From the NCBI GenBank assembly GCA_039619475.1, contig CM077116.1:296898464-296962463 (forward strand): a stretch of 64,000 bases of DNA, read 5' to 3'. The position numbers were made by a program, and so were the translations under genes. This stretch comes from Icerya purchasi. Taxonomy: Eukaryota; Arthropoda; Insecta; Hemiptera; Monophlebidae. A model generated the notes under the pieces. It worked only from the letters and a program-made list of their open reading frames with translations, was not told where the DNA came from and did no database searches. Below are positions 53,901 through 64,000 of this stretch, one piece after another; within the stretch, counting starts at the first letter, position 1; each line of letters begins with the position of its first letter.

Positions 53901-55640
53901 TATATATATATATATATATATATTGGAGAAGCATGTAAAGACTATATTGCTAATTTAATAAAACCATGGGGAAACGCGAAAAAGTGTTATTTATAATATG
54001 TGTTGTAGTAGTTGAGTTGTTTCGGTAGATTAATAAAATTTATGGTATAAATTATTGTTTTGTTTTTTTTATCATATAAAATTGGGACATTTTTCCGTTA
54101 TAAAATCTAATGGAGACCGCCCTAAGAATTGCGTTGTAAATTTTAATTATTTTATACAAACAATAGAAGAGAAAGAGACAGAAATGTAAGCAAGAGGGTC
54201 AAGGGGCACGGCCCCTTAAAAGGCCAAAATGACCGAGTTTTATATATGTATATATATATTTCATCAAAGCGATCAATGGTATAAAGTTTCGAATATATTT
54301 TCTATAACTTCTCGAAAATTTGACAAAAAATTAATTTTAAAAAATATAATAATGAAGGATCGTGTCGTTATTTTTTTCAAGTATGGTCGCAAATCCTGCA
54401 AGCATAAATATGAATAAGAAGACGTTAACCAAAAAATAAAAATAGAGAAAAATAAAACAGCTTGCTGTAAAAAAGTCAATTTTTAACTAACACTATTAAA
54501 TTACAACTGGCGAAGTATGTCGACTAAAAAAGGATAATATTGCACACCAAAAAGTTACTAAGGCAACAAGAATAAAACATTAAATCAGCGTTTTATTAAA
54601 AGGTTTTACGAAGTGGCGCATCGCTACTATGGAGAAATTGTTTTTAAAGTACCTTCAAAGAATGATTTTAACGTCGCCTAAATTAAGAACGACGTATATG
54701 TCGAAGATAAATTATTAACAGTACGCAAATTAATATTTACAATTTTGATAAATTGGACTTTACCAGTAGGCCGTCATTATGCACTAATTTCTGGGGAAAA
54801 TATTACCCCCATTCGAAAAGTGCTAAGTAAAAGTTACGAAAGTATTTTAATAATAAACAAAACGAAAGTATTAATTTTTCAAAAATAACGAATTTTTTCA
54901 GCACTACTCTTTACGTAAAATAAAAACTTGTCAATTGAACGAAAGAGCACATTATTTTTTGGAAACAAAAGAGGAAAATTCAAAAATGGAACTGTATACC
55001 AAAGGTACTATTATTTCTCATTTTACTGACATTTAATAACCGGTAGTACGAAATCTATAATTTTTAAAATTACGAATTAATAAATATGCAATATTATAAA
55101 GATTCATTAAACTCGTAACAATGTTCCACGCAATATGCAGGCAGCAACGCTCAATTGCGATTTACAAAGTAAAACGGCGCAAGAAAAATTCACATTTCGG
55201 TTAATAGAAGTTGTAACTCGCTTTTTGTTAAATTAATTTTTATAATGTAGTATAGGACTAATTTTAAAAATTGACCTATTCTTACGTTCTTTATAATTAC
55301 GTTTTAAATATTGTCACTTTGTGAAAATTGTAACATTCAGTTTTAATTAACGTAGTGCCATCTTTGAAATTTTTATGGCGCTCAAAATAAAAGAATTTAG
55401 ACGCATAGATCGTACTCAGTATTGAACAGCTAGAATTTGACATGACAATATCTGAACAGAAAACTAACAACTATAATATAATTAAACTTTAATGGTACTT
55501 TTAGTATTCCGGCCGAAAGCCCTTGTAACGTTTGCAACTACAAAGCTATTACAGTACAAGAATTAGCCTTCGCTTATAGGATGTACATTAAATCGTTGTA
55601 CACCTCCCTTAAAGAGAATAATTATGGAACAGTCAAGCGG
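53901..55640. other. Stretch without recognised feature
   Basis: A (TA)n run lies at 53900-53923. The rest is AT-rich. The short frames at 54229-54479 on both strands carry no motif. Confidence 0.5.
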
Positions 55641-56224
55641 GGCACGGAATAGTTTTTGTGCTCCAATGGTCTTGAAAAAGCATTATATGCCAATTTGCAA
55701 GCAACTTAAGACGCAACATTCTTTTCTTGGCAAATTAGTGGTAGGCAGTCATAGGATTTTGAAAAGCTTTTTCATTTCTTCTTTAAGGATATTTCATCGC
55801 ATATTACGTGAAAAAATTGGTCTAGTCCTTGTTGTTCGTCTTTTCGGTCGCATTCACCTTACTGTACTTGATTTCACACATTATTTCAATTATTCCGTTT
55901 GATGGATATCGATGTAATGGGGAAACCTTCACCAATAAATATTGCAGCTTCATTACAGCAGCAGTAGCAGCAAGAAACAGTTTACATCTCTGGTAACCAC
56001 GATTCTTCGCTTGATGGTAACAACGATTCCGTTTGGATTACTTCTATGCGTCGCAAAGGAGCGAGCTCATCTAAATGAAAACGCAAAGGCCGCCTATCAG
56101 CACTCCGAACAGTTTCACCGCGGTGCAGCGCCACCAAGAAATTATCACATCGTCGCTGTTTTCTACTAAGGAAGACGGTAATAACAGCAGCAAAGGTAAA
56201 TACCCACCAATTACGATTTTCCTC
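55641..56224. other. Stretch with unrecognised short frames
   Basis: Frames at 55624-55902 (92 codons) and 55942-56317 overlap each other in different phases. None shows a domain. A CAG-rich stretch near 55952-55975 is visible. Confidence 0.4.
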
Positions 56225-57687
56225 GACACTAAAGCATCAATTAATAACTCCGCTCAAAATTCGATTACTGTTCATTTCTCTATGGTTGTGCCTGTAAGTC
56301 CCGACTTTCTAAATTAGATGTAATCCAAAATTCTTGCCTTCGTCGATGCCCCGGTGCTCTTAAATCCTCTTCAGTTTCAGCAGTCTTTGTTGAATCTAAT
56401 ACACCACCCCTTTCTATTCGTAAATCCTATTTGGGCTACCGTTTTCTTATTAAGCGTCTGACACTCACGTCCTCTACTCTTATCCATTCCTATCCTTCCA
56501 TTTCTATGAACTGGCGTTTCGCACCTAGGAAAGCCCCGATTTTATCCCTCATCTCTCTTCGGCTTAGTTCGTTTTGCCCTTACATAATTTCCGTTGTCAA
56601 TCTCCTTTATTTCTCTTTTAATTTCGCCGAACTTTGCCATCCTCCTAATATCTTTACCATACCTATGTTCTCCAAATTTCTTCCGCAATCCGTAATTAGA
56701 CAAGAATTTCACAGCACTGTCAATTCTCAATTTCCACCGCATATAACTGTGTTTACAGATGGTTCGAAGAGGTCGGGCGGTGTCGGAACCTCCTCTTTTA
56801 TCCTCCCAGATTTTGATTTTTCAGAATCTTTTCGTCTGCCATTTCTATTCTACATTCATAAACGTATTAATCACTATCCTACGTTCCATTATTTTTATTT
56901 CCTCCAGTCACCTTTCCTCTAAATTCTTGATTATATCTGACTCCGTGACCGCCCTTTAATTTGTTCTTCCCTACCTGATCATTCCTGTGATTTTATTATA
57001 CTCCGTATACGTTCACTTATCCACCTTTTTTCTTCCCTTCATTCCATTCAAATTGTTTTATTGTGGGTTTCTAGCCATTTAAGCATCTTCGATAATGAAG
57101 TGGCGGACTCCTTGGCTCGGGTTGCTGCCTCTTCCCCCACTTCTTTCTAAAAAATGTCTCATCGCCTAATCTTCTTTCGTTGTATAAAGGTTTTCATCTT
57201 AGGTTTTTGGTCGAGTATGTACGTTTCCTCTTTCTTTAAAAATTATTATTTTTATTTGTCTGTTCAACCTAGTCTTTCTGCCAATTCGTGGTTCTCTTTG
57301 TTTCTTTCACGTTGTCGCTCTGTTATTGTCATTCGTCTGCGCTTTTAAGCCATATTTTATTATCTTCCTCCCATTTTCGTTTTTCGTTGGTTGCCTCTCC
57401 ATATTATCCTCTCCACTTAAACGAAGAGTGTGTTTGCGATGCTGATCGTGTGTTTATTAAGTGTTCATCTTTCTCTGTTGAACGTTCTGCTTTCTATTCC
57501 AGTTTGTTGCGATTTGACCTTCCTATTTCACATTGCGCCTCTTATATCCTGTCTTTTCCTTCTTCACACATCGTTCCCACTATTTATTCCTTCCTCCTAA
57601 CAATATCTGATCGTATCAAAATATAATTGACTTCTTCTTTTTCTAATCATTTCTGGGTGAAGCTCCATGATTGAAGATCCAAAAAAA

Positions 57688-57726
<39 letters not shown>

Positions 57727-57727
57727 C
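56225..57727 (+). mobile_element. LINE family A copy with (AAAT)n tail
   Basis: Coding starts with RSKFDYCSFLYGCACKS near 56257, runs through QNSCLRRCPGALKSS, the connection region (56431-56922), RNase H start VFTDGSKRSGG near 56750, SHLSIFDNEVADSLAR near 57075, and the tail CDADRVFIKCSSFSVERSAF (57430-57500) and TISDRIKI. The tail is (AAAT)n at about 57683-57726 rather than plain poly-A. Several frameshifts. Confidence 0.85.
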
Positions 57728-58350
57728 CAGCGAGTAATGAAGAGCAATGAACAGAACTGCGCAAACATTTCAACATCTAGTTTCCCAGAAGCCGAAATGA
57801 ACTTCGAAAGAATCGTTTCACGAGTTCTAGACATTATAGCTAGACACTATTATCGTTCAATCATATTTAAATACTTTCCTAAAGTTAGTCCATACGGGGA
57901 AAAAAATATTAACTGGCGGATATAATCGTCTTCATCGACTGACCTTGTAATTAAGCACTTATCCGACATCCTAACATATAATTGTTAATTTAGGCAATCC
58001 ATTAAATTTATAAATCGCCTAAAATATTTAGACATACCTTTGCTGATGCGTATGGGCAAATTATGATATTATCCGGTTAAATATTTTACGTTTATAATTG
58101 ATTTTATCCGTGTAAATTAATAATACGAATATTACACGGCGCACCGATAAACATAACGTAGTGTATACAACGCTGACCCTCTGCTCCATTGTCGTCGCTA
58201 AATAATTGAACGCATTAGTCGGCGATTGAATAAAATTGAGAAATATATGCTCTGTTCGTTCTAGCTGATAGTATGCCGTTTTCCGTTGAATTCTATTATT
58301 GACCGTACTTTTTTGTATTTGCAGACACCTCGAAAACTTCCAACTTTATT
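57728..58350 (+). other. Region upstream of second gustatory receptor
   Basis: No element recognised. tttttgtatttgcag at 58312-58326 could be an acceptor of a 5' leader exon 24 bp before the ATG; this is a guess. Confidence 0.4.
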
Positions 58351-59274
58351 TTGAAACAAATGAAATATATGCACATTTTAATGGCTCCGTGCGATTTCTC
58401 CCGAACGAACGAAAACCATGAAACCATTCCACCGATCCGTCGTCTTATCGACTACGTTTATCAATTCGCTATTGTTGTCTTCGTATACTGTATCTGCTTC
58501 TGTCTGCTTACAACAATGATCGTCAATCGAACGAGTAATCAAACTATGATAATGTTGCTGTGTATTTTCTCGTTTATTTATACACCGTTAGAAATGTTTA
58601 AGAAATCCCGATACCGGAAACTAGTGGAAAAACTCGTTAAACTAGAGGATCGTTTACAGTTCGAATTTCCGCAAGTGAATTTAGAAAAATCCGCTCCGAA
58701 ATTGAACCGATATCTGCTTACGAATCTGTCGATGCTAGTGCTATCGTTCGTGCTGAACTGCAGTCTCATTTTTAAAGAAACGAACAGCAGCGGATTTTCT
58801 ATACTTTGCGATGCGCTAATGGTGCATTTTCTGGCCGGATACATTTGCCTGATTCAACACAGCCAGGTGCAATTAGTATTGCACTCGCTGGCTTATTACT
58901 TTGAAATATTGAACGATCTACTGTCGTATTTGAATCGGGAAAGCCATTCGAACACGACGCTAACTAATCGATTCAACGGTACTGCCGTCAGTCCGATCGG
59001 GAAATGGAAACTAAAACTACTGTTCAATATGTACACGGATTTCATCGAAATTACCGAACAATTTAACGATCTTTTATCAATTCGAATACTGGGCCTGATG
59101 ATTTATTATTTGCTGCTGTGCGCCACAGTCTCGTACAAGTTCGCCGTTATGCTGATGAAAGGAAACTTCGCCGATTACAAAGAACAAAGTGAAATTAACG
59201 TAGTATACATCGTGTTTATTACTCTTTACCTGGTATATTCGTTAATTCGTCCATCGGTAAACGCCGTTTGTCAG
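58351..59274 (+). CDS. Second gustatory receptor, exon 1 (TM1-TM6)
   Basis: 308 codons from ATG 58351 (in-frame alternative ATG at 58360) to CAG 59272-59274, followed by GTAACA, a usable but weaker donor. Hydrophobic segments at residues about 36-56, 66-80, 121-142, 150-170, 245-268 and 284-300. YTDFIEITEQFNDLL matches YTDLIEYTENMNKIL of the receptor at 11652, and both exons end in -CQ at a phase-0 donor after TM6, so the two are paralogues. No stop or frameshift is seen. The linker and TM7 exons (expected N-K-T..HK, FF-LD and TY...QF motifs) are not found before 64000, so the gene is cut by the window or its later exons lie far downstream. Confidence 0.85.
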
Positions 59275-60899
59275 GTAACATACCAATAGGCAGCAGCAAA
59301 TAGCGGAATTTTCTTTTTCTTATAATAAATTTAATCTCTCTTTCGTACTTTTCACAGTTTTCTATCATGTTAATCGTACCGGATCTCTCGAAATACCGAT
59401 CTGCTGCATTTCGCTCGTAACTAGAAACGAAAATGGACACCGATATGTACTCGTCGCAACGGCCACTACATTAAATAATATTACATAACCAGCGCGTAAA
59501 AAAATCATCACATATCACAGTGAGAAATTCCGCTATCGCACCAAGGGTGATCTGTACAGACACGCGTGAATGTACATCACTTTCAGAGTCTAAATATATA
59601 CCCCGAATTATCGTTATCACTGCTCTACCGGTACCCTCACTAAATATCCATTATCACTTCTTTTCGACATTTTCATAGTAAATGATGAACGATCAAAACG
59701 AAGAAAACGCACGTCAACAATACGCAAAATCACAAAACAGATTAAAAATACTACGCACAAATAAAGAGCGATGAGTAAACAATGAACACCACAAAATACA
59801 CCGTGATACAAAATTTAAAAACGTTTAAGCGAAAAAATTGACGTTACCCTCATTGCATTTTACGGATAGCGTAGAATGCAAATGTGTATATTTTCCTTAA
59901 GGAGTTAGATACAATTTTCCTCGGCTCGCATCGCCAATTACACCGAAATAGAAAAGAAAAAAAAATCAAAACAAAAAATACGAAAAGCGAGAACATAACT
60001 TAGAATGAACTAAGAAAAATTAATAAATGAAATTGAAACGGATTTCGACAATATGACGGTGATGAAATAAGACGCCGCCAGGCCCGTGCCCAGAATTTTG
60101 GAAAGGGGGGCTTTGAAAATTTTCTTCGCATATTTATTTTATAAATAAAAATACATTTTTCACTAATATTCATGCTATTAATAATTTCCATCATTTTGAT
60201 TTATATGTATTAATAATTTAAATAAACGAATTACCCCGTATAAACACATTAATAAAAATTACATATGTTATTGATTATACTCGTAGCAAAAAATTTTTCA
60301 TAAAATATTAATGAAGTACCTAAGCTATTTCAGTTTTCATGTGGGGGGGGGGGGGAGTTTAACCCCCAAAACCCACCCCGTGGACACGGCCTTGGACGCC
60401 GCATATTTAAACAGCGAACGCAGACACTAGAAAGTTAAACATAATGCGAATTTTTCTTCTTACTGGCTATCGTAATTTTAAAAAATTCCAAATAACCGAT
60501 GAAAAAGATAACTATTCAACTTTTCATGTACTTTTAAGTACATCGGGAATTGTCGAATGCACAATGATCTAGAAAACCCCGGTTCGAAAATAGATGAAAA
60601 ACACGTCCAAAATAACTAACAGTAAATAACATGACCGGATGTAAACATAAACTAAATCAAAAGCGATGATCGAATGGGTTCAGATGTTGGAAATACATAG
60701 ACGAGACATAAATCCGCTTTGGCCTAGAGTAACAAATGAAGGCGCCGAACTTTACGGCGACAAAACTTTAGAAACTACGCCCGGTCATCGTTTTCTAATG
60801 TACCGAGTGATTTCAACCTATTTATTATTTATTTATTCTTGCCGGTCAACTTCCGGATTTCCTTTTATGAATGGACGGCTTCCTATTACCTTTACTATT
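59275..60899 (+). other. Presumed intron of second receptor
   Basis: No exon-like NKT..HK or TY..QF codons with splice sites were found. A G-run of 12-13 lies at about 60343-60355. The frame at 60666-60932 has no recognised domain. Confidence 0.5.
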
Positions 60900-62158
60900 A
60901 ATTTCATAACTCTTCTCCCAAGCTTCTTTTAACACTTTTCCAATCCCTTATCCTCAACCGCTACTCCTACGGATGCTCATTATATTCTACCGCTTCCGCA
61001 TCCCTTCTTAAAACGTTAAATACGCTACAGAATTCTTTCCTCCGATTAATACTAGGTGCACACCAGACGTCCCCCGCTAATAGCCTCCAATTTTTAGTGG
61101 GCTCTCTACCCATGCACTTTCAAGGACCTTTTCACTCCTTCCGCGATTCTCTAAGAGTTTTCCTTCTTGGACTTGGTGACCCTTACCCCCCAACTCCTAA
61201 TGGTGCTCTTCCCCGTCTATCGGAAATTCTATTAGACTCCATCATCGATCCTTAGCACTTAAAGAATATTAATATACCATCTCGTCTTTCACCCTTGTCT
61301 ACTCTACCGACCCAGATTGATTATTCCCTTGTCCAGTTTTCTGGGGGAAATATTTCCCCTGGACCCTACAGAGCTATTCAAACCATCAGTCCTACTATAC
61401 TGATGGTGCGAAATCATGCCCTAGTTCCGAATCGTCCCCTACTGCTTGTTCCTTTTACTCTGACCTGGTTTCGTCGTTCTCCCGACTTCATGACAATTAT
61501 TCCGTTTTTGATGCCGAACTTTATGGCATACTCCTAGCCTTTGAATCTATACTTAAATCCCCTTCACTCAGCAATCGCATTTTGTTTGTATCTGATTCAC
61601 GGGCAGCTCTGAATACCCTTTCCCAACAAACCTCAATGAACTATATAACCACTTTAATACAATCCCTAATCATCCTTCTATCAAATTAGCTTCTTGTGGG
61701 TGCCGGGCCACGCTGGACTCATGGGTAATTTGTTAGCCGAAACTGCTACTAAGTCAGCTCTGTTGTGCCCTATGCTCCCCCCTCCCGCGCATAATAAAGT
61801 CTATATAAAAATATTTGTGCAATCTCGATGGAAGCAAGATTGGTTCTCTCAACAAGCCTGCTTTCTCAGGGAAATAATACACGGCATTGTCCCTGGTTTC
61901 CTCCTTCCGACCTTTCTAAAACCCATTTTATTGCTATGACAAGACTCCAAATCGGATATATTTGCCCTTCAGCGTTCTAATTTTCACATAGTGTCTCTGT
62001 AGTCATCTCCGGCTAACTCGCCTTTGAATATCACAGGCACTAATAGGTTTCTCTATGCAACTGATTTGTTTCGAGTCATTTAGCGTTTCCACCGTGATAG
62101 CGTCGTAATAGCCCCGGTAGCTGCACACGGCACTCAAAAAAAAAAAAGAAAAAAAAAT
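60900..62158 (+). mobile_element. LINE family E (RNase H-bearing), degraded 3' part
   Basis: Connection region RYSYGCSLYSTASASLLKTLN and NSFLRLILGAHQTSPANSL (60957-61090), RNase H pieces ELYGILLAFESIL near 61515, LFVSDSRAALNTL near 61585, LWVPGHAGLMGNLLAET (61694-61745), and WKQDWFSQQ near 61832. The 3' end has an A-rich tract at about 62136-62158. Stops and frame changes throughout. Confidence 0.8.
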
Positions 62159-64000
62159 GATTTCGAAAATAAGTGATATTTAAAAATAATTGAAGCATAA
62201 AACAACACACGATCGCTCGTTTTCTATAATCCAAGTATTGAAAATGCCAAAAATAGTGTATTTTTATTAGGTTTTTGTAGTGTAAATCGCAAAAAAACAT
62301 AATTTAAAGTATGGATATTTTTGAGTGATACACCACCGCTACTTTCGGTTCTGTGTAAAGGTGGGTATTGGTTCAAGAGTGATGAGCTTTTAAATCACGC
62401 TCTAGGGGGTTTCAATTGTCTTTATTCGAATTTGCATTTCTATGAGATACTAATGTTGGTAGTACTTTATAGCACTAGCATTAATCCATTCAAAAAAATC
62501 CCAGACCTTCGTGCCGTGTACTGACTTGAACACAAAATGTATGAAATAGCGGGTTGGGGCGATTTTCATAAACGATACAAAACATTCTTCGGAAAAGCAT
62601 GTTCGCTTTCAGTTACTAGTTGAGTTTTTGGCGTTAACTGTTACTTATTTTCAACTTATCAATAAAGAATTATCTTTCTTAGCCGCTTCTTATACTTTAT
62701 CGTTTAAACAGTCTGAGTGGGCAGACTATTTTTCTACTGCTCCATATACGCCATTTAGGATTATAATTTCATTCCAGCCCTAACCGTTTCACCGCTAGGA
62801 TTGTCTTCGAAAGAACATATCACTTAAAATAAACTCTGATGTTTATTCCATGTTTTCCTTTACCGATAATATCGTAATTTAATCATAGACGGTATTTCCT
62901 TAAGTAGTACCTCAACTTTTAACTCGTTAAATTAATTCTTTTTAGAATTTTTTTATCTCCCGTGTTTTTTAATTATTTTTGCCGATACTCCTCCACCGAA
63001 AATTGTGTAAACTATCGTTCCGTTCCGCTAACTTCAAATAATAGTTTGAATTTCTACTAAGCTGCAAAACCTACTTTCAGCTACAATTTAAAAAAATCTT
63101 TCAAAAAAAAAAATTTCAATAACTTTAACTACGATGAAGATCCTTGCTATACTTCAACTATTCCATGAACTAATCGTTCGCAGTGTTCTGCAAGGAGAAT
63201 GCTTGTTTTTCAGTTCTGTCACGTTCTCCTTTATGAACTATAATAATGCTCTGTACTCCACTTTTAAGAAGTAGAAAACTCAACCGCTTTCCTTTCTATC
63301 AAAAGAACTCGCTTGACAGATCAAACTATAACCGGATAAGCATGTAAAATCTGCTCCGCAGCATTTTCTGTGCACATTTTAAGGATTACGTTGGTACCAA
63401 ATAAAAACAATTCACACTAAGTTTTACCTCTTAATCATAAATATTTTTCGAGTTTTTTTTTTTTGAAGCTTATTTTTAGTTTTTATTTTTCCTTCCAATA
63501 ACAAAAATGAAAATTAACGAATGCTGACTTTTTTCCCCAAATACTAGGAAGTAAAAGACACAGAGATAAAATATATTTACGATTTTCAAACGTATAAACC
63601 AAATTTTTGATGAAACAAATTAAAACACTTTTTTTTTAACTGTGTTCCTTCAGACATGCAATTACCAAATTTTAACAGTAAACGTCTTTTATGTTATACT
63701 CGGGAATTTTTTCAAAAATTTTTCAATTTGGTGCAACATTGTGAAAAAAATTAAAATCTGATTTTTCTGAAAAACTCTTAGACGTACGAATATTATTTTA
63801 TTAATAAAAAATTATATATTTAATCGTTTTTTGTTTTTTTTTAATAACCACGAAGATGTCAGTAAGATTAACAAATAATTACTCTTTGTCACCGTCCTCA
63901 TTAATTACAATACAGTTTTTCCTGTATTATTGAAAATACAACTCAGAATTTTGTCGGCTCTACGATTTTTGACAAATATCGAATAATAGTCCTAAAATTT
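62159..64000. other. Stretch without recognised feature
   Basis: AT-rich. The 67-codon frame at 62321-62524 shows no domain. No Gr exon, repeat or RNA gene could be supported. Confidence 0.5.

Noticed and set aside
59275..64000. 3' exons of the second receptor
   Set aside because: No segment combined an acceptor with NKT..HK, FF-LD or TY...QF codons.

Overview
The window is eukaryotic, arthropod and most probably insect nuclear DNA. It is AT-rich and has intron-split genes. It contains two gustatory-receptor (Gr) type chemoreceptor genes, a family restricted in this form to arthropods, and it is saturated with insect-type transposons: Jockey- and I/R1-like LINEs, an R2-like LINE, Penelope-like elements, BEL/Pao, Tc1/mariner, pogo and MITEs. 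I cannot fix the insect order from the sequence.

The main host gene is a plus-strand gustatory receptor that I assemble from four exons: 11652-12563, 30273-30341, 35849-35938 and 43069-43194. All three introns are phase 0, and together the exons give 398 codons ending in the Gr signature TYLVVLIQFQ. Coding sequence is 1.2 kb of a 31.5 kb gene. The introns are 17.7, 5.5 and 7.1 kb and consist largely of mobile elements. Intron 1 also carries an 8.67 kb (ATT)n microsatellite at 21091-29763. A second Gr begins at 58351-59274 and ends at the same phase-0 donor position; its 3' exons are not visible before the window ends.

Layout. 1-7.7 kb: a 5'-truncated Penelope-like element with inverted arms and two opposed hammerhead ribozymes, then LINE family A (with a 355 bp internal tandem duplication and inverted fragments on both sides), a diverged tandem repeat, and LINE family B. 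7.8-10.9 kb: a MITE-like element with about 134 bp terminal inverted repeats, split by a Jockey LINE with a 13 bp target-site duplication. 11.6-43.2 kb: the Gr gene. Intron 1 holds a degraded BEL/Pao element (itself hit by a palindromic insertion), a mariner-like MITE, a second hammerhead locus, a tRNA-derived SINE piece, a LINE reverse-transcriptase piece and the microsatellite. Introns 2 and 3 hold LINE family A and B copies, a mariner inserted exactly at TA inside one LINE, and a palindrome carrying a head-to-head pair of hammerheads. 43.3-57.7 kb: a SINE, an R2-like LINE that has lost its reverse transcriptase core and is split by another LINE, a maT-like mariner, a pogo-like element and LINE family A. 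58.3-64 kb: the second Gr and a last degraded LINE.

Almost all transposon reading frames are broken, so only the two Gr genes look like working protein genes. No convincing RNA gene other than hammerhead-type ribozyme motifs was found.
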